From NCBI RefSeq assembly GCF_030272615.1, contig NC_081413.1, positions 555,235,136-555,299,135 of the forward strand: a stretch of 64,000 bases of DNA. Direction: 5' to 3'. Below are positions 44,369 through 55,830 of the stretch, piece by piece; the stretch's first letter is position 1; each line of letters starts with the position of its first letter. The notes beneath the pieces were generated by a model. That model ran no database searches. It was not told the origin of the DNA and worked only from the letters and a program-made list of their open reading frames with translations. The position numbers and the translations under genes were made by a program. Origin of the DNA: Cryptomeria japonica. Its lineage: Eukaryota; Streptophyta; Pinopsida; Cupressales; Cupressaceae.

Positions 44369-44865
44369 ATAGCTCGAAGATGGTATCCTTCCCTAACCCC
44401 AAAATTTTGGTGTCCATGTTATGGTTCTACCTCAACCATCTTACACAGGACCATGAGGCAAGTGCTAGACACCACCTAGACCTCTCCCTCACACTTTGAA
44501 GACTAATTTTATTCCTCCAGTGTCTTTATAATCTTGAGGAAATTAGTTGATTGTGAGATGACCCTCCCCTTATGTTGTTTCCCAACCTTTTGTGACTCCT
44601 TCTACTCATCCTTTTGTTCCAACAACAAAGGATAAAAAAAGAATTGATGTTAGGTAAAACCTTCTTTTTATAATCCTTCTTCTATATAATTGGATTTGAG
44701 ATCAAACCCTTTGTCATCCTTGGGTTCCCCAACCCCTAAGCCTACCTCTTCTAAGCTTGAGGCTTACCTATCCCAACCTAGCCAAAAGATTAAGTGTTCA
44801 CCACCTTCCCTTTTGTCAATTTTGAAGGTCCCTTTTTCTTTTGTGGTTGAGAATTTTTGTGATAT
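44369..44865 (+). other. gap between F and E with a frame broken by E
   Basis: A plus-strand frame from 44690 runs into the E insertion point and, after the target duplication, continues open for about 90 bases at 52840-52930. It is serine/proline-rich without a recognised motif; it may be an older repeat. Confidence 0.45.
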
Positions 44866-45191
44866 AATTGTGTAGCGTCATAAAATTGTGACACTTGCAA
44901 TTTCGACTACATTTGGGTCTTCACGACGGCGGCGCAATGTTGAACCTGAATGGAGACCCCGAAACCTATTTACGACATCAAAAACTGCATCTTTCTACAC
45001 CTTGGCCTGATCCTCCTTGCACCCTACTATCCCGAGAGGTGGGACCATGGTGCCCAGTGCCTTGGTTCCTGGCCCTATTTTGGGCCCGGTCTCTTGTTGG
45101 GCATCGGGTCTTCAAGTTTGCAATTTGGAAAATAATGCTTCTAGGTCAGCCTAAGGTCAAAAAAATTAGTCTCCTAACCCTAATTGACAAG

Positions 45192-45200
45192 TATATAAAC
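45192..45200 (+). promoter_or_regulatory. TATA box in E 5' LTR
   Basis: TATATAAAC in the middle of the LTR, identical in the other copy. It is the likely start region for the element's RNA. Confidence 0.6.
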
Positions 45201-45669
45201 TACATTTCCCCTCCCAGAAAAGGAGGAAAAACATATGTGTGCAAGAGGTGGAAGCGATAGGCAAACATTCAAACATTCAAGCATTCCTTCGAGTAATTGA
45301 GCATTCTAGGTCTCCATTCAAGGCTAGGTGTTGCATTCAAGACAAGGATTCAACCATTGAAGAGGAGAGCACCTACAACACACAACATACAACATACAAC
45401 ATCATTACACCTTCGCATGTAAGAATACAAACATTCTTACAACAAGGTATCAGTACTTGATTACATTACAAACATTTACATTTACAGCATTCTCATTTTT
45501 TGGTTAATTCCAAAACCGGGGTTTGACCTGAAGGCAAACCCCTAATCCCTAACCCCCCAATCCTCCTCTCTTTTCTATGTGTAGGTTGCAGGTACGTGGC
45601 TGTAATTGAAGATCTAGAATCCTTGTGCAGAGACGAACAGATCCCCCTTCGTTTCGCGGATTTTTCGAA

Positions 45670-45700
45670 GGACCGTGTGCACTCCGGGCGCCATCGTCCC
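45670..45700 (+). promoter_or_regulatory. hairpin word in the E LTR
   Basis: GGACCGTG ... CATCGTCC with a loop of about 14 bases. The same word recurs in the leader (46461 and 47083) and in F (42400). Confidence 0.5.
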
Positions 45701-46058
45701 GTCAACTTTTGCTCAAACTTGTAGGACAACATCGTCTCGACATTTTACTACTAATTTCAGGTCCGCAGCTTCATCTCGTGTCTCTATCTCTATCTACAAG
45801 CGAATCTTTCCTACTTTTACATACACTCCTAGTTCAATCCTTCTATCTACATTCTTTACAAAAGAGGGTATCCTTGCTGTCTCAACCCTTGAAACTCATC
45901 TAGAATTCAATCTTGCATTGTGTGGGATTGGATCTTGTGAGTTTCAACCCCTCTTTTGAATGTAAAGTCTCTCCTAAGTGAAAACCGTCAATCCTAGTGA
46001 CCTCCTTTCTCTCTCCTTGGAGTGGGGGAACACCTAGGGTTCGATTTTCCGCTTTACA

Positions 46059-47434
46059 TTTTGGTGAACCCAATGTGAACATCCTAATTCTGATTATTCA
46101 TAGTTAGATCTGAAAAATTTTGCTTCCTTAATTACATTTCCATGTTTGATCTTTTGCAAATTTTAGAGGTTAATTGCATAAAAACCCTAAATTTTTCTTT
46201 TAGTAATTGAGCTTGTGAAATGTTTAATTGTTAATGCTTGTTTTAGATCTACCCTTCTATTGCAAATTATCAATTCATATTTGTGCCTTAATTCTGAAAA
46301 TTAAGTGGTTAAGTGTCAAAACCCTAATTTTTAACCCTCTTGATTCAACCTTTGACCGATGATTTCATTGATCAGAACACCTCCAAATCGGCTGTAACTT
46401 CGGATTCCGCAACAAAACCATAATATCTTTCATCCCTGAAAATTTTGAAAAATGTTGCGAGGACCGTGTGCACCCCAAGCACCATTGTCCCCGACATTTT
46501 TTCCGAAATTTCGGGAGCTAGATCTTACTGTATTTTTCTGCTAGAATCCAGAATCTTGGCTGATTTCATCAATTCTAACACTTTCAAAATTAAAGTCAAA
46601 GTTGGTCTAGTGATTGCTTGTATTAAGGCTTCTAATCATTCAAAAATTGTTGAAATTGAAATTTTGTGTTAAAATTGGGTTTCTTACTGTCCTAAATCTG
46701 AAAAGTGTGTTGGCATTCATTCGAAGTTTTAGTGCTTTATTCAATTTTTTGCAATTTGTGACTTTTGAAATTAAGTGTTTAATTGCAACAACTTTGATTT
46801 CCGCTTTCAAAATTGAATTTTGCATGAAATTGAGTCAACTTTTAAATTTCAAAGCCTGCATTGCTTTTAGTATTCCCTCTAAAATCATAAAATTCAAAAT
46901 TTCAGTTTCCCTCTTTTTTTCAAAATTCAAATTTTGCATTTTTCAACAATCTTGGTAGGATTCAATTTTGAGATTGCAACTTTAATTTGGCCTATCTACA
47001 GATCGTAAAATCACTCAATTTTTTCAGATTATCTTTAAAATCATCATAACCTTCATCCCTGAAAATTTCGAAAAAAGTTGCAAGGACCGTGTGCACTCCT
47101 CCGTTCACCACGGTCCCCGACATTTTTTTCAAAATTTCGGGAGATTGTCATGATTGCATTTAACAGCTTAAATTTAGGAGATTGGTTGATTTTATTGAAA
47201 TTTGCTACCTCTAAATTCGAAAATAAATTCAAAATTCAAGATTTCAATTTTCAAGATAACAATTAAAATTAAGAGCTACCCCCCTTGGCCCTAATTTTTC
47301 AATTGTGCCTACCTTTCTTGGAAGTTGTGTTTCCCTCTTCTTTCACAAAGTTCAAATTAGATAATCATTATCTCATTGTTCAATTTTGCCAATTTTATTT
47401 TCAAAATTCAAAATCTTCTCTCTCTCTCTAGAGC
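46059..47434 (+). other. element E leader with two hairpin words
   Basis: 1.4 kb of AT-rich DNA without long frames. About 46430-46510 and 47050-47145 are near copies of one another (CTTCATCCCTGAAAATTT, GGACCGTGTGCAC, CCCCGACATTTTTT, AATTTCGGGAG). The second has a perfect 8-base stem, GGACCGTG (47083) with CACGGTCC (to 47116). Dimerisation or packaging signals often sit here in retroelements; this is a guess from position and shape. Confidence 0.65.
46062..46079 (+). promoter_or_regulatory. element E primer-binding site, tRNA-Trp-like
   Basis: TGGTGAACCCAATGTGAA starts three bases after the LTR and differs from the D site at two positions. Confidence 0.75.
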
Positions 47435-48901
47435 ATGAGTTTTTAAACAATAAGCCCTACTTACACTATTCCCGTTCGACAAAGCCTTAGAATTAAGTCT
47501 ATCCAAGGTTTAATTACCGAGGAGATGGAACCTAATTTGAATGGCCTTTTTAACGAGGACATGGGTAATTCCTCTAATCCTCTTAATGATGAAGAAGCTC
47601 TCCATGAGGTTTCTGTAGAACAACTTTCGAAATTGAATAACCAATTTGATGATTTTCAGCAATGGATGTCTCAAGAATACCCCGATAGTCAAGCTCTTTC
47701 ATTAATTGAGGGTCTAAAACGTATGGTTCAAAGTGATAAGAATGGAATTGATATTTTGCATAGTATTGCACACATTGTGGATTCGAATGTGATGCCTATG
47801 AAGAGTTGTGCTGAAACTTTAGGTTATACACAACCTCCTACTCAAGTCAATCATTCTATCCCTTTGATAGCTTCTATTGCTAGTATACCTACTTTTACAT
47901 CAAACATAATGACTACTTCAATACAAAACATTCCACCTATGATCACCAGTCATGGGGGCAATCCTTCTTCTTCAATCAACCCTCTTCCTTCATTCAATCC
48001 GACTTCTTCATTAATTCCTTCAATGAGTGTCCCTATTACATCTCCACAAATGAACATGACGCAAGGGGGCAATTCATTCAACCATTCCATTCCTCCTTGT
48101 AGTGCTCCTTTTTTTCAATCATCTCCTATGACTAACTATCATAGTGTCCCGCCACCTTACTCTCAATCAATACCTTCTTTCAATAACATAATACCTCCAT
48201 CACAATCTAACATGTCTAATATGAACTCTTCGACTGAAGTGACCATTAACAATCTTGCACAAACTGTCTCTTCTTTACAGCAACAAATTGCCTCTATGAA
48301 TCAATCTAAGTTTAGTGTGCCCACATTTGATGTTGCAAGCCCACTTTCTCTTGACATTGTTCGAGCTATCCCCCCTAAGCATGTTGAAATCCCACAGTTG
48401 GAGCTTTATAATGGTAAAGGTGATCCTCTAACACATGTTAAGACCTTTCAAACAATATGTACCGATTTTTCTCATGACCAAAGGTTGCTTGCAAAACTGT
48501 TTACTAGAACATTAAGAGATAAGGCTCTACAATGGTATTGCTCATTGCCTTCCTATTCTATTACTTCTTTCCAACAACTTGCAAATGCTTTTATTCAACA
48601 GTTTCAAAACAATATAAGTCCTAAAGTTACTTTGATTGATTTAATGCATTGTAAACAAGGTGTTAAAGAAAAAGTGACTGATTTCATTGGTAGATATAAG
48701 CATTTGTGTGCTCAAATTTCTTTTCCAGTACCTGACAATGATATTCAAATAATCTTTATTTCTAATTTACAAAAAGATATTAGAGAAAAACTTATGTTTT
48801 CTGAGTTTACTTCTTTCCAACAGTTGTGTGCAACTCTTCACAATAATCAACTGACTGTGAGTCAAATGGAACAAGCAAATCCTATGGCTCTGAGTGATTA
48901 A
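47435..48901 (+). pseudogene. element E gag (Ty3-type)
   Basis: By comparison with F the original start is ATG at 47435, where codon 4 is now TAA; the open frame begins at 47525 (M-E-P-N-L) and runs 458 residues. Residues 1-90 form a conserved helical N-terminus shared with D and F. Residues 100-250 are a serine/proline/asparagine-rich linker. The capsid core spans about 285-430: P-Q-L-E-L-Y-N-G-K-G-D-P, L-Q-W-Y-C-S-L-P near 334, T-S-F-Q-Q-L-A-N-A-F, K-E-K-V-T-D-F-I-G-R-Y. It ends at M-A-L-S-D with a TAA made by one extra T, where F reads straight on. It should form the particle shell; the missing enzymes would have to come from another element. Confidence 0.88.
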
Positions 48902-50885
48902 GGGTGATAGTAGTCAACAACCATTTGGGAAGTTTAAACCGAACAGAGGGTTCGTTAAGTTCAATGAAAACATCACCAACAACAATGTGAATGCAGCATC
49001 AGGTGTGCCTCCTATTTCTAGGTTTTTCAAGAAAGAAAGAGAGTTTACTCCTTTGAATGAATCATTGCATAGTATTATGAATAAGTTATTGGAACAAAAT
49101 GTGCTTACTCTCCCTCCTATAAAGCAAATAGATCCTGCAAAGATTAATTCACCCTATTTTGATAACAAATCTTTTTGTCAATTTCATTGTCAACCTGGGC
49201 ATGATACTGAAAAATGTTTTGCTTTAAAGAGTAAAATTCAAGATTTGATTGATAATAATACTATCTCTGTTTCAGGTGTGAAGGATAAAGGCAACACATC
49301 TGTAGCTCTTCCTAACCAAAATCTTAAGATTTTTACTGATCCATTACCTTCTCATACCTCTAATGTGATTGAGACTAATGGTTCCTCTTTCTCACCTGAT
49401 GGTCTTGTGTCTATGACTCCAAATGTGATTAACTTTGTAGAGCAGCAGAAAATCCCTAAAGAACCTTCCATCACATTTGATTCCAGTGAAACTATCAGGG
49501 CACCTGATGGTCCTTTATATATAGTTGCAAAACTCAAGAATACACCTTGTCGTGGAGTGCTTATTGATCCTTCTTGCATGGTTAATGTTATTACTGAAGA
49601 ATTTCTTTTTACTTTGCAATTGAATCAAGTGATCTATGACAAAACAAATTTGGTTGTGAAATTATTTGATACATTTTCTTCTCTTGCAATTGGTTCTATT
49701 ACATTACCTATTGAGGTCCATAACAAATCCCTTGATGTGAGCTTTGCTATTATTCCATCATCCGAACAATTTCGTGTGAAGCTAGGCTATCCTTGGCTAT
49801 CTTCCATGAAAGCTATTGCTTCTCCTATTCACAAGTGTTTGAAATTTCCCCATAATGGTGAAGTTGTTAATGTTAATCAGAGTCTCTTTAAACTAGTTGA
49901 AAGAACTTCTAGCGTTCCTATTGATTATTTTTGGCCTAAACAATTCCAATCTCTTCCACTGCGAAGTGATCATCTTTTCAAATCTTTTCAAAAGTGGAAA
50001 AAAGATATGATCCTATCTCTAAGTGAACCTCGAACACCCAAACTTGATATTCCTATCGTTCTTGAGAAGGAAGTTCTTCCTTTGAAAGATAAAACTAATG
50101 TCTTTCCTCAAGAAGATTCCCAGCCCATTCCTATGGATGTGACTATGTCTATGTCTAATAAAATTTATAAAAGTAGACCTATACCTCCTCATCATGATGG
50201 ACTTGGTCTCCTTCCTAAACCAAATATTCCTCCTTTATATGGAGCAGTTCCTCTTCCTTTCTCTTATAGAGAGAAGAGACCTTCCTCTTCTCCTATTATC
50301 CAGCCTAAGAGACCACAACCTAAACACCCAAGTGATAAGGATGAGAACATTCCTCCTCCTCAATCTTCTCAACTTCCTACTAAGACTAGACGAAATTGTT
50401 CTGCGCGTGAATGCCGACGAAAGCATCATCTTAGAGCTTGTGCAGCTGCTTCTCAAACTTTGCAATCCCCAAAAACACCTTCAGCTAGTATTATTCCATT
50501 TTCTCCCCAGCCGAAAATTGAGCCAAAATCTCCTAAGCATAAGATGCATGATGGTTTTGATCCTGTGTGAGTTAAAGATCCTATTTTTATAAATCTTGAT
50601 GATGATATAGATGAAAATGTTAATCATGATGAAAATGTTACTTCTCTTGCTTCTGATAATGAATATGAATATGTTGATATTGATAACCATTTATCTAACG
50701 AATTTTCTAAAGCACTTATCTTAGCTCCTAGACAAGAACAACGTGGCTTGGAACATGAACATAGCCCTTGTTTGGATCTTGTGATAGCTCCATCTGCTGT
50801 GTTGGATGTTCCTCCTCTAGTGTGTTTCCTGCCTTCCCAAAATATTGATCAACAAGATCGGGGGGTGGATGACGTGCTAGACTAG
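48897..50885 (+). pseudogene. element E zinc finger, retropepsin-like domain (D-P-S-C) and tail
   Basis: Open frame 48894-50570, then a TGA and a readable frame to the shared stop at 50883. A C-x2-H-x4-H-x4-C finger lies at about 49176-49217, followed by I-Q-D-L-I-D, typical of Ty3-type gag ends. The retropepsin-like part spans about 49480-49870: L-Y-I-V-A-K, then V-L-I-D-P-S-C-M-V-N-V-I (D at 49565), later L-G-Y-P-W-L-S-S and H-K-C-L-K-F-P. The tail is proline-rich with G-L-G-L-L-P and ends in acidic repeats. No RT follows. The P-S in place of T-G or G-G is shared with D and F, so it predates their split. Confidence 0.87.
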
Positions 50886-51623
50886 TTCATTAGCATAGCA
50901 GACTCTCTTCTCCTCTCTTGATCTCTTTTGTTACTTCTTCTATGTGTTATTCTCATTCTTCTATTTGTTGTCCTTAGTGTTGTCTACTTGAGGACGATGC
51001 AAAGCATTGAGATCTCTTTGGGTCTCTCTCATGTTGACTCAAAAGGGACATGTGTTCCCTTCTTCTAGGTGACCTTCCTTGATTGGGGAATGAAGAACAA
51101 TTATGCATACATACATATGATATACATGAATTATCATACAGCATACTGACCCCAAGGAAAGCGAAGTCACCTCGTGATTTGTGTTTTGTGTCTATTATTC
51201 TTGGGTTTATCTCACACTTGGGGGATAAATCTTTGTGATAATGCGCTCCTTTACCTTCTCATTTCTTATGTGTATCACTACGTTAAAGCAATCACCCCCG
51301 ATGAGGCATGTGCAATCGCTTTAACATAGGGGGCATACACTCTGTCCATATCTCTTCAAGATTCTTAAAAAATTTCTTGGCAAACTTCGCTTTGCCTTGA
51401 AAATTTTTGGGTATTTTTTCTTGCATGACTCATAGTGAAGGAACCATACTACTGTCAGTCATGGTTCTCCCTCGTGATCTTCCCTTTTTATTTGTCAATC
51501 AAAGTCGTAAGATCCTTAGTCCACTGGGGGCTTGGTGTATCTTGCCTCCTTGACGTGGTGAAAGTCTTTCAATGTTGTTTCCTTGTACTTTACCGAAAGT
51601 ATGGGCGTACGCTTATACTCCCG
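50886..51623 (+). other. element E 3' non-coding block
   Basis: About 740 bases where pol would be expected to continue. Blocks conserved with F (see 37403-38121) suggest selection or recent common descent. The small open frame 51435-51653 has no motif and runs into the LTR. Confidence 0.7.
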
Positions 51624-51640
51624 CTAAAGTGGGGGCTAAA
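51624..51640 (+). promoter_or_regulatory. element E polypurine tract
   Basis: CTAAAGTGGGGGCTAAA directly before the 3' LTR, almost the same as in F. Confidence 0.85.
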
Positions 51641-52834
51641 TGTAGCGTCATAAAATTGCGACACTTGCAATTTCGATTGCATTTGGGTCTTCACGATGGC
51701 GGCGCAACGTTGAACCTGAATGGAGACCCTAAAACCTGTTTACGACATCAAAAACTGCATCTTTCTACACCTTGGCTTGATCCTCCTTGCACCCTGCTAT
51801 CCCGGGAGGTGGGACCATGGTGCCCAGCGCCATGGTCCCTGGCCCTATTTTGGGCCTGGTCTCTTGTTGGGCATCGGGTCTTCAAGTTTGCAATTTGGGA
51901 AATAATGCTCCTAGGTCGGCCTAAGGTCAAAAAAATTAGTCTCCTAACCCTAATTGACAAGTATATAAACTACATTTCCCCTCCCAGAAAAGGAGGAAAA
52001 ACATGTGTGCAAGAGGCGGAAGCGATAGGCAAACATTCAAACATTCAAACATTCAAGCATTCCTTCGAGTAATTGAGCATTCTAGGTCTCCATTCAAGGC
52101 TAGGTGTTGCATTCAAGACAAGGATTCAACCATTGAAGAGGAGATCACCTACAACACACAACATACAACATACAACATCATTACACATTCGCATGTAAGA
52201 ATGCAAACATTCTTACAACAAGGTATCAGTACTTGACTACATTACAAACATTTACATTTACAGCATTCTCATTTCTTGGTTAATTCCAAAACCGGGGTTT
52301 GACCTGAAGGAAAACCCCTAATCCCTAACCCCCCAATCGTTCTCTCTTTTCTGTGTGTAGGTTGCAGGTACGCAGCTGTAATTGAAGATCTAGAATCCTT
52401 GTGCAGAGACGAACAGATCCCCCTTCGTTTCGCAGATTTTTCGGAGGACCGTGTGCACTCCGGGCGCCATCGTCCAGTCAACTTTCGCTCAAACTTGCAG
52501 GACAGCATCGTCTCGACATTTTACTTCTAATTTCAGGTCCGCAGCTTCATCCTATGTCTCTATCTCTGTCTACAAGCGAATCTTTCCTACTTTTACATAC
52601 ACTCCTAGTTCAATCCTTCTATCTACATTCTTTACAAAAGAGGGTATCCTTGTTGTCTCAACCCTTGAAACTCATCTAGAATTCAATCTTGCATTGTGTG
52701 GGATTGGATCTTGTGAGTTTCAACCTCTCTTTTGAATGTAAAGTCTCTCCTAAGTGAAAACTGTCAATCCTAGTGACCTCCTTTCTCTCTCCTTGGAGTG
52801 GGGGAACACCTAGGGTTCGATTTTCCGCTTTACA
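51641..52834 (+). repeat. element E 3' LTR
   Basis: Partner of 44871-46058, followed by AATTG. The hairpin word is at 52446-52475 and the TATA box at 51962-51970. Open frames inside it (51572-52072, 52003-52236, 52401-52735) are LTR readthrough. Confidence 0.93.
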
Positions 52835-52839
52835 AATTG

Positions 52840-53100
52840 ATAGCACTATCACACCACCTCTTACAATATATTTAAATGATGATTCTAATAGAATGGTTGA
52901 AAAAGTGACGATAATGCAAAATTGTAGATAGTCTTTGCTAGATATTTAAATTTATATTCCAAGGACATGTGTGAGGATCTTTGTTTAGATAGTCATCCTT
53001 CATGTAGGGAAATGGTTAATCCTCCTAGTACGCAGATAATTTTTTATAAACTGACTCATAGGGGTGTATGCTTTGTGTGTTTTATTTTTTCTTGTTCATA
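52840..53100. other. short unique stretch, no gene seen
   Basis: It continues, for about 90 bases, the frame interrupted by E. Otherwise nothing recognisable. Confidence 0.45.
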
Positions 53101-53474
53101 CTGTTATTCCTTATGATGTGAGATGGAGAGATAGAAAGATATGGATAGAGATAAGAAGTGATATATAGAGAGAGGTAGAAAGGGAGAAATATATAAAGAT
53201 AGATAGAGATGGAGAGAAAACCTGAGGGGGAGAGAGGAAGAGAGAGGGAGATAGAGGGACAAAGGGAGATGGAGAGAAATAGATAGAATGAGGTAAAGGG
53301 AGAGATACAGATAGAGAGATAGGTAAATAGAAAGGAAGAGCTAGAGTGGAAGAGGGAGAGTGAGAGATAGAGAGAGATATAAATGGTTATATAAAGCAAT
53401 AGAGAGATAGAGATATAACGATATATAAAGGAGTAGAAGGAGAATATAGACAAACAAAAAAAAGACAATATTGA

Positions 53475-53554
<80 letters not shown>

Positions 53555-53753
53555 AATACATATAGTGGTTGAGGGAGAAGAAGAGGGAGAGGGAGAGGGA
53601 GAGGATCAAATGGGGATATATAGAGATATAGGGAGGTAAATGTAGAGAAAGATAATGAATTTAGAAATAGAGAGAGGAGTGAGAAAATGGTAGAGAGAAC
53701 TAGAAATTTAGAGTAGGAGAGATAGAGGGAGAGATGAAGTGAATAAGAGAGAG

Positions 53754-53792
<39 letters not shown>

Positions 53793-54151
53793 GCTCAATA
53801 TAGAAAGAGGGATAGAGAGATAGAGGTAGAGTGATATGGATGTAATGAGAGAGGAGAGAAAGGTAGAGAAAATGAGATATGGATATAGAGTAGAGGAGGA
53901 GATACAAAGATATAGATAGAGGGACAAGAGTGAGATAGAAAGGATGAGACAGGGGTAAGTAATAGAGGCAAAGAGATAGAGATAGGAAGGGGGAAGATAA
54001 AGAGATAAATGGAGATGGAGATAGGGAGGAAGAAACAAGGAATGTATATATGAGTGAAAGAGATATGGAGAGAGATAGAGAGAATATGTGTGCATACATA
54101 TATACATGTATGTGTGTGTGCGTGTGTAAAAATGTTTGTGTATGTGTGTTC

Positions 54152-54187
<36 letters not shown>

Positions 54188-54643
54188 ATATATAGAGAGA
54201 GAGAGAGATGGAAATATATAAATTTATAAGAAGTGATATATAAAGAGAGGTAGAGAGTGATATATAGAGAGAGGGTAAGAGAGAGATAAAGGAGATGTCA
54301 AAGACAAGTAATAGAGAGATAGAGAGATATATACAGAGAGGGAGAGATAGATAAAAATAGAGATAAAGATTGTATGTGTGAGTGTGAGAGATATATATAG
54401 AGATAGAGATAGGGAGGGAGAATTAGGGAGTGTGTATGAGAGATGTGGAGATAGAGATAGAGGGGAGAGAGATATAAATCAGTAAAGGGAGAGGGAGAGG
54501 GAGGGAGAGGATAAAGAAGTGGAGAGATTTAGAAAGAGGAAGTGATAGAGAGGAGGGAAAGGGGGGGGGGGGGGGGGGCGGGAGCGGATATAGGGATAGA
54601 AAGAGAGATAGAGAGACATATATATAGTGGGAGAGATAATGGG

Positions 54644-54718
<75 letters not shown>

Positions 54719-54720
54719 CG
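53100..54720. repeat. purine-rich microsatellite block
   Basis: About 1.6 kb in which the plus strand is mostly G and A, made of GAGATAGAGA-type words. Pure runs: (GA)n at 53479-53551, (CA)n at 53756-53791, (GT)n at 54155-54185, a G run of 18 at 54561-54578, (AG)n at 54647-54716. Long polypurine-polypyrimidine DNA can form triplexes. The long serine/leucine- or arginine/glutamate-rich frames here are by-products of the repeats. Confidence 0.93.
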
Positions 54721-55738
54721 AGCTATTAGATTTGTGCATATTAATTTTATTTATACTATATAAAAATTATATTATAGTCATATTTAATAATTTTTATTAT
54801 AGAATCTAATATATAACTAGCATACCTATATTTTTAAATATCTATGCAAAAGATGCCGAGAGATCATTTGAAGATAAACAAATATGTTAAGAGAAACAAA
54901 AAAGAATGCATTGTCAAACACATTCATTTTTCCTTAAGACAACGCTTCATTCCGCATCACATAGCCCAATTCTTATAAGCTGCTTCACACTTATGGACAT
55001 GTCGTTGATGAATATACTCTCCAATGTTGAGGTCTTCATTATGCTTGTTATAAGGTGCACCAAAGTCAATTTACTCAAAACTTAAACTCATCTCACTCAA
55101 TAAGTATTATTATAAATCAATATTTAAAAAATAATCTCTCTAAAATATTCATAACTAAAATTAAAATTATTTACTAAAATAAAAATATATATATATATTT
55201 CAAATTTCAAATCAAGCTATGTGTGTTATTTGATTGGAAAATTAAACAATACCATGCACATAATTATGGCTCCAAAAACGCACTAATGTACTACAGAAAG
55301 TTGCATAACACACAGTTACGGATGCATTGCAAACCATTTGATCACAAAAATGATGGCTGTAATTTTTCAAGGGTGTCAATAACCAAAACGGTTTTGGAAC
55401 AAGAATAACTGCATCCCATGTAACGACACAAAAAAACACAAAGAATAAAAGAAGCTCCATAAAGATAACACGGTTGCATTTAAGATATTATTTATTCTCT
55501 ATCATAATAAGAAAATTTTAGGTAGCAATAAATGAAGCATCCTATCACCAATGAATGGCATATCATACCAATCAGCAGCAGATTAACATAAGACACAAAA
55601 CAACAGAAATTTTTAACAGCTTTAGACCATGTATGGCCATGACTACTAAACATTATAATTCTTTGCTGAAAGAAGTCCTTTCATTATGACTGAGGACTGC
55701 AATATTATTCAATTAAAAACTTACTGTTTGGAAATGAA
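54721..55738. other. AT-rich spacer, no gene seen
   Basis: The frames at 55223-55460 on both strands show no motif. No repeat or RNA gene was recognised. Confidence 0.5.
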
Positions 55739-55830
55739 TTGATCAAAATTACAACAATAGGAAAGAAAAAAGCGCTGGTAAACATGTATGCAAAATGTGC
55801 AAGCACAGACAAGGCTCATTCAAGTCACTT
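55739..55830 (+). pseudogene. PPR-type remnant, left fragment
   Basis: A-L-V-N-M-Y-A-K-C-A-S-T-D-K-A-H (55772-55819) is the classic core of a plant pentatricopeptide repeat (L-V-x-M-Y-A-K-C-G-S). The match ends soon after, and the rest of the frame (to 56005) is hydrophobic and unlike a PPR. A live PPR gene would show a repeat every 31-36 residues, so this is a fragment. The family acts in organelle RNA processing; this piece cannot. Confidence 0.65.

Larger units (their letters stand above)
44871..46058 (+). repeat. element E 5' LTR
   Basis: Starts TGTAGCGTCATAAAATTGTG and ends CCGCTTTACA. TATA box TATATAAAC at 45192-45200, kept at 51962-51970. In the first 290 bases I counted about 18 differences from the 3' copy, 17 of them transitions; the rest is much more alike. 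Confidence 0.93.
44871..52834 (+). mobile_element. element E: gag-protease LTR retrotransposon without pol, best preserved
   Basis: LTRs at 44871-46058 and 51641-52834, perfect target duplication AATTG (44866-44870 and 52835-52839). Order: 5' LTR, tRNA-Trp-like primer site (46062-46079), 1.4-kb leader with two hairpin words, gag (47435/47525-48901), protease-like part and tail (48897-50885), about 740 bases of non-coding DNA, polypurine tract (51624-51640), 3' LTR. No RT, RNase H or integrase. The coding part has only three obvious lesions, so this is the youngest-looking of D, E and F in coding terms. Confidence 0.94.

Noticed and set aside
48885-48905. Programmed -1 or +1 frameshift between gag and the protease-like part of E
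   Set aside because: F reads through in one frame and E shows an extra T, so a lesion is simpler.
51572-52072. 166-residue frame in the E 3' LTR
   Set aside because: A shorter version exists in the 5' LTR (44895-45260) with a different frame length; no motif, inside the LTR.
53082-54153. Long serine/leucine/tyrosine-rich open frames on the minus strand
   Set aside because: They are translations of GA and GT microsatellites and have no non-repetitive content.
54542-54809. Arginine/glutamate repeat frames on the plus strand
   Set aside because: Direct readings of the (AG)n run at 54647-54716.
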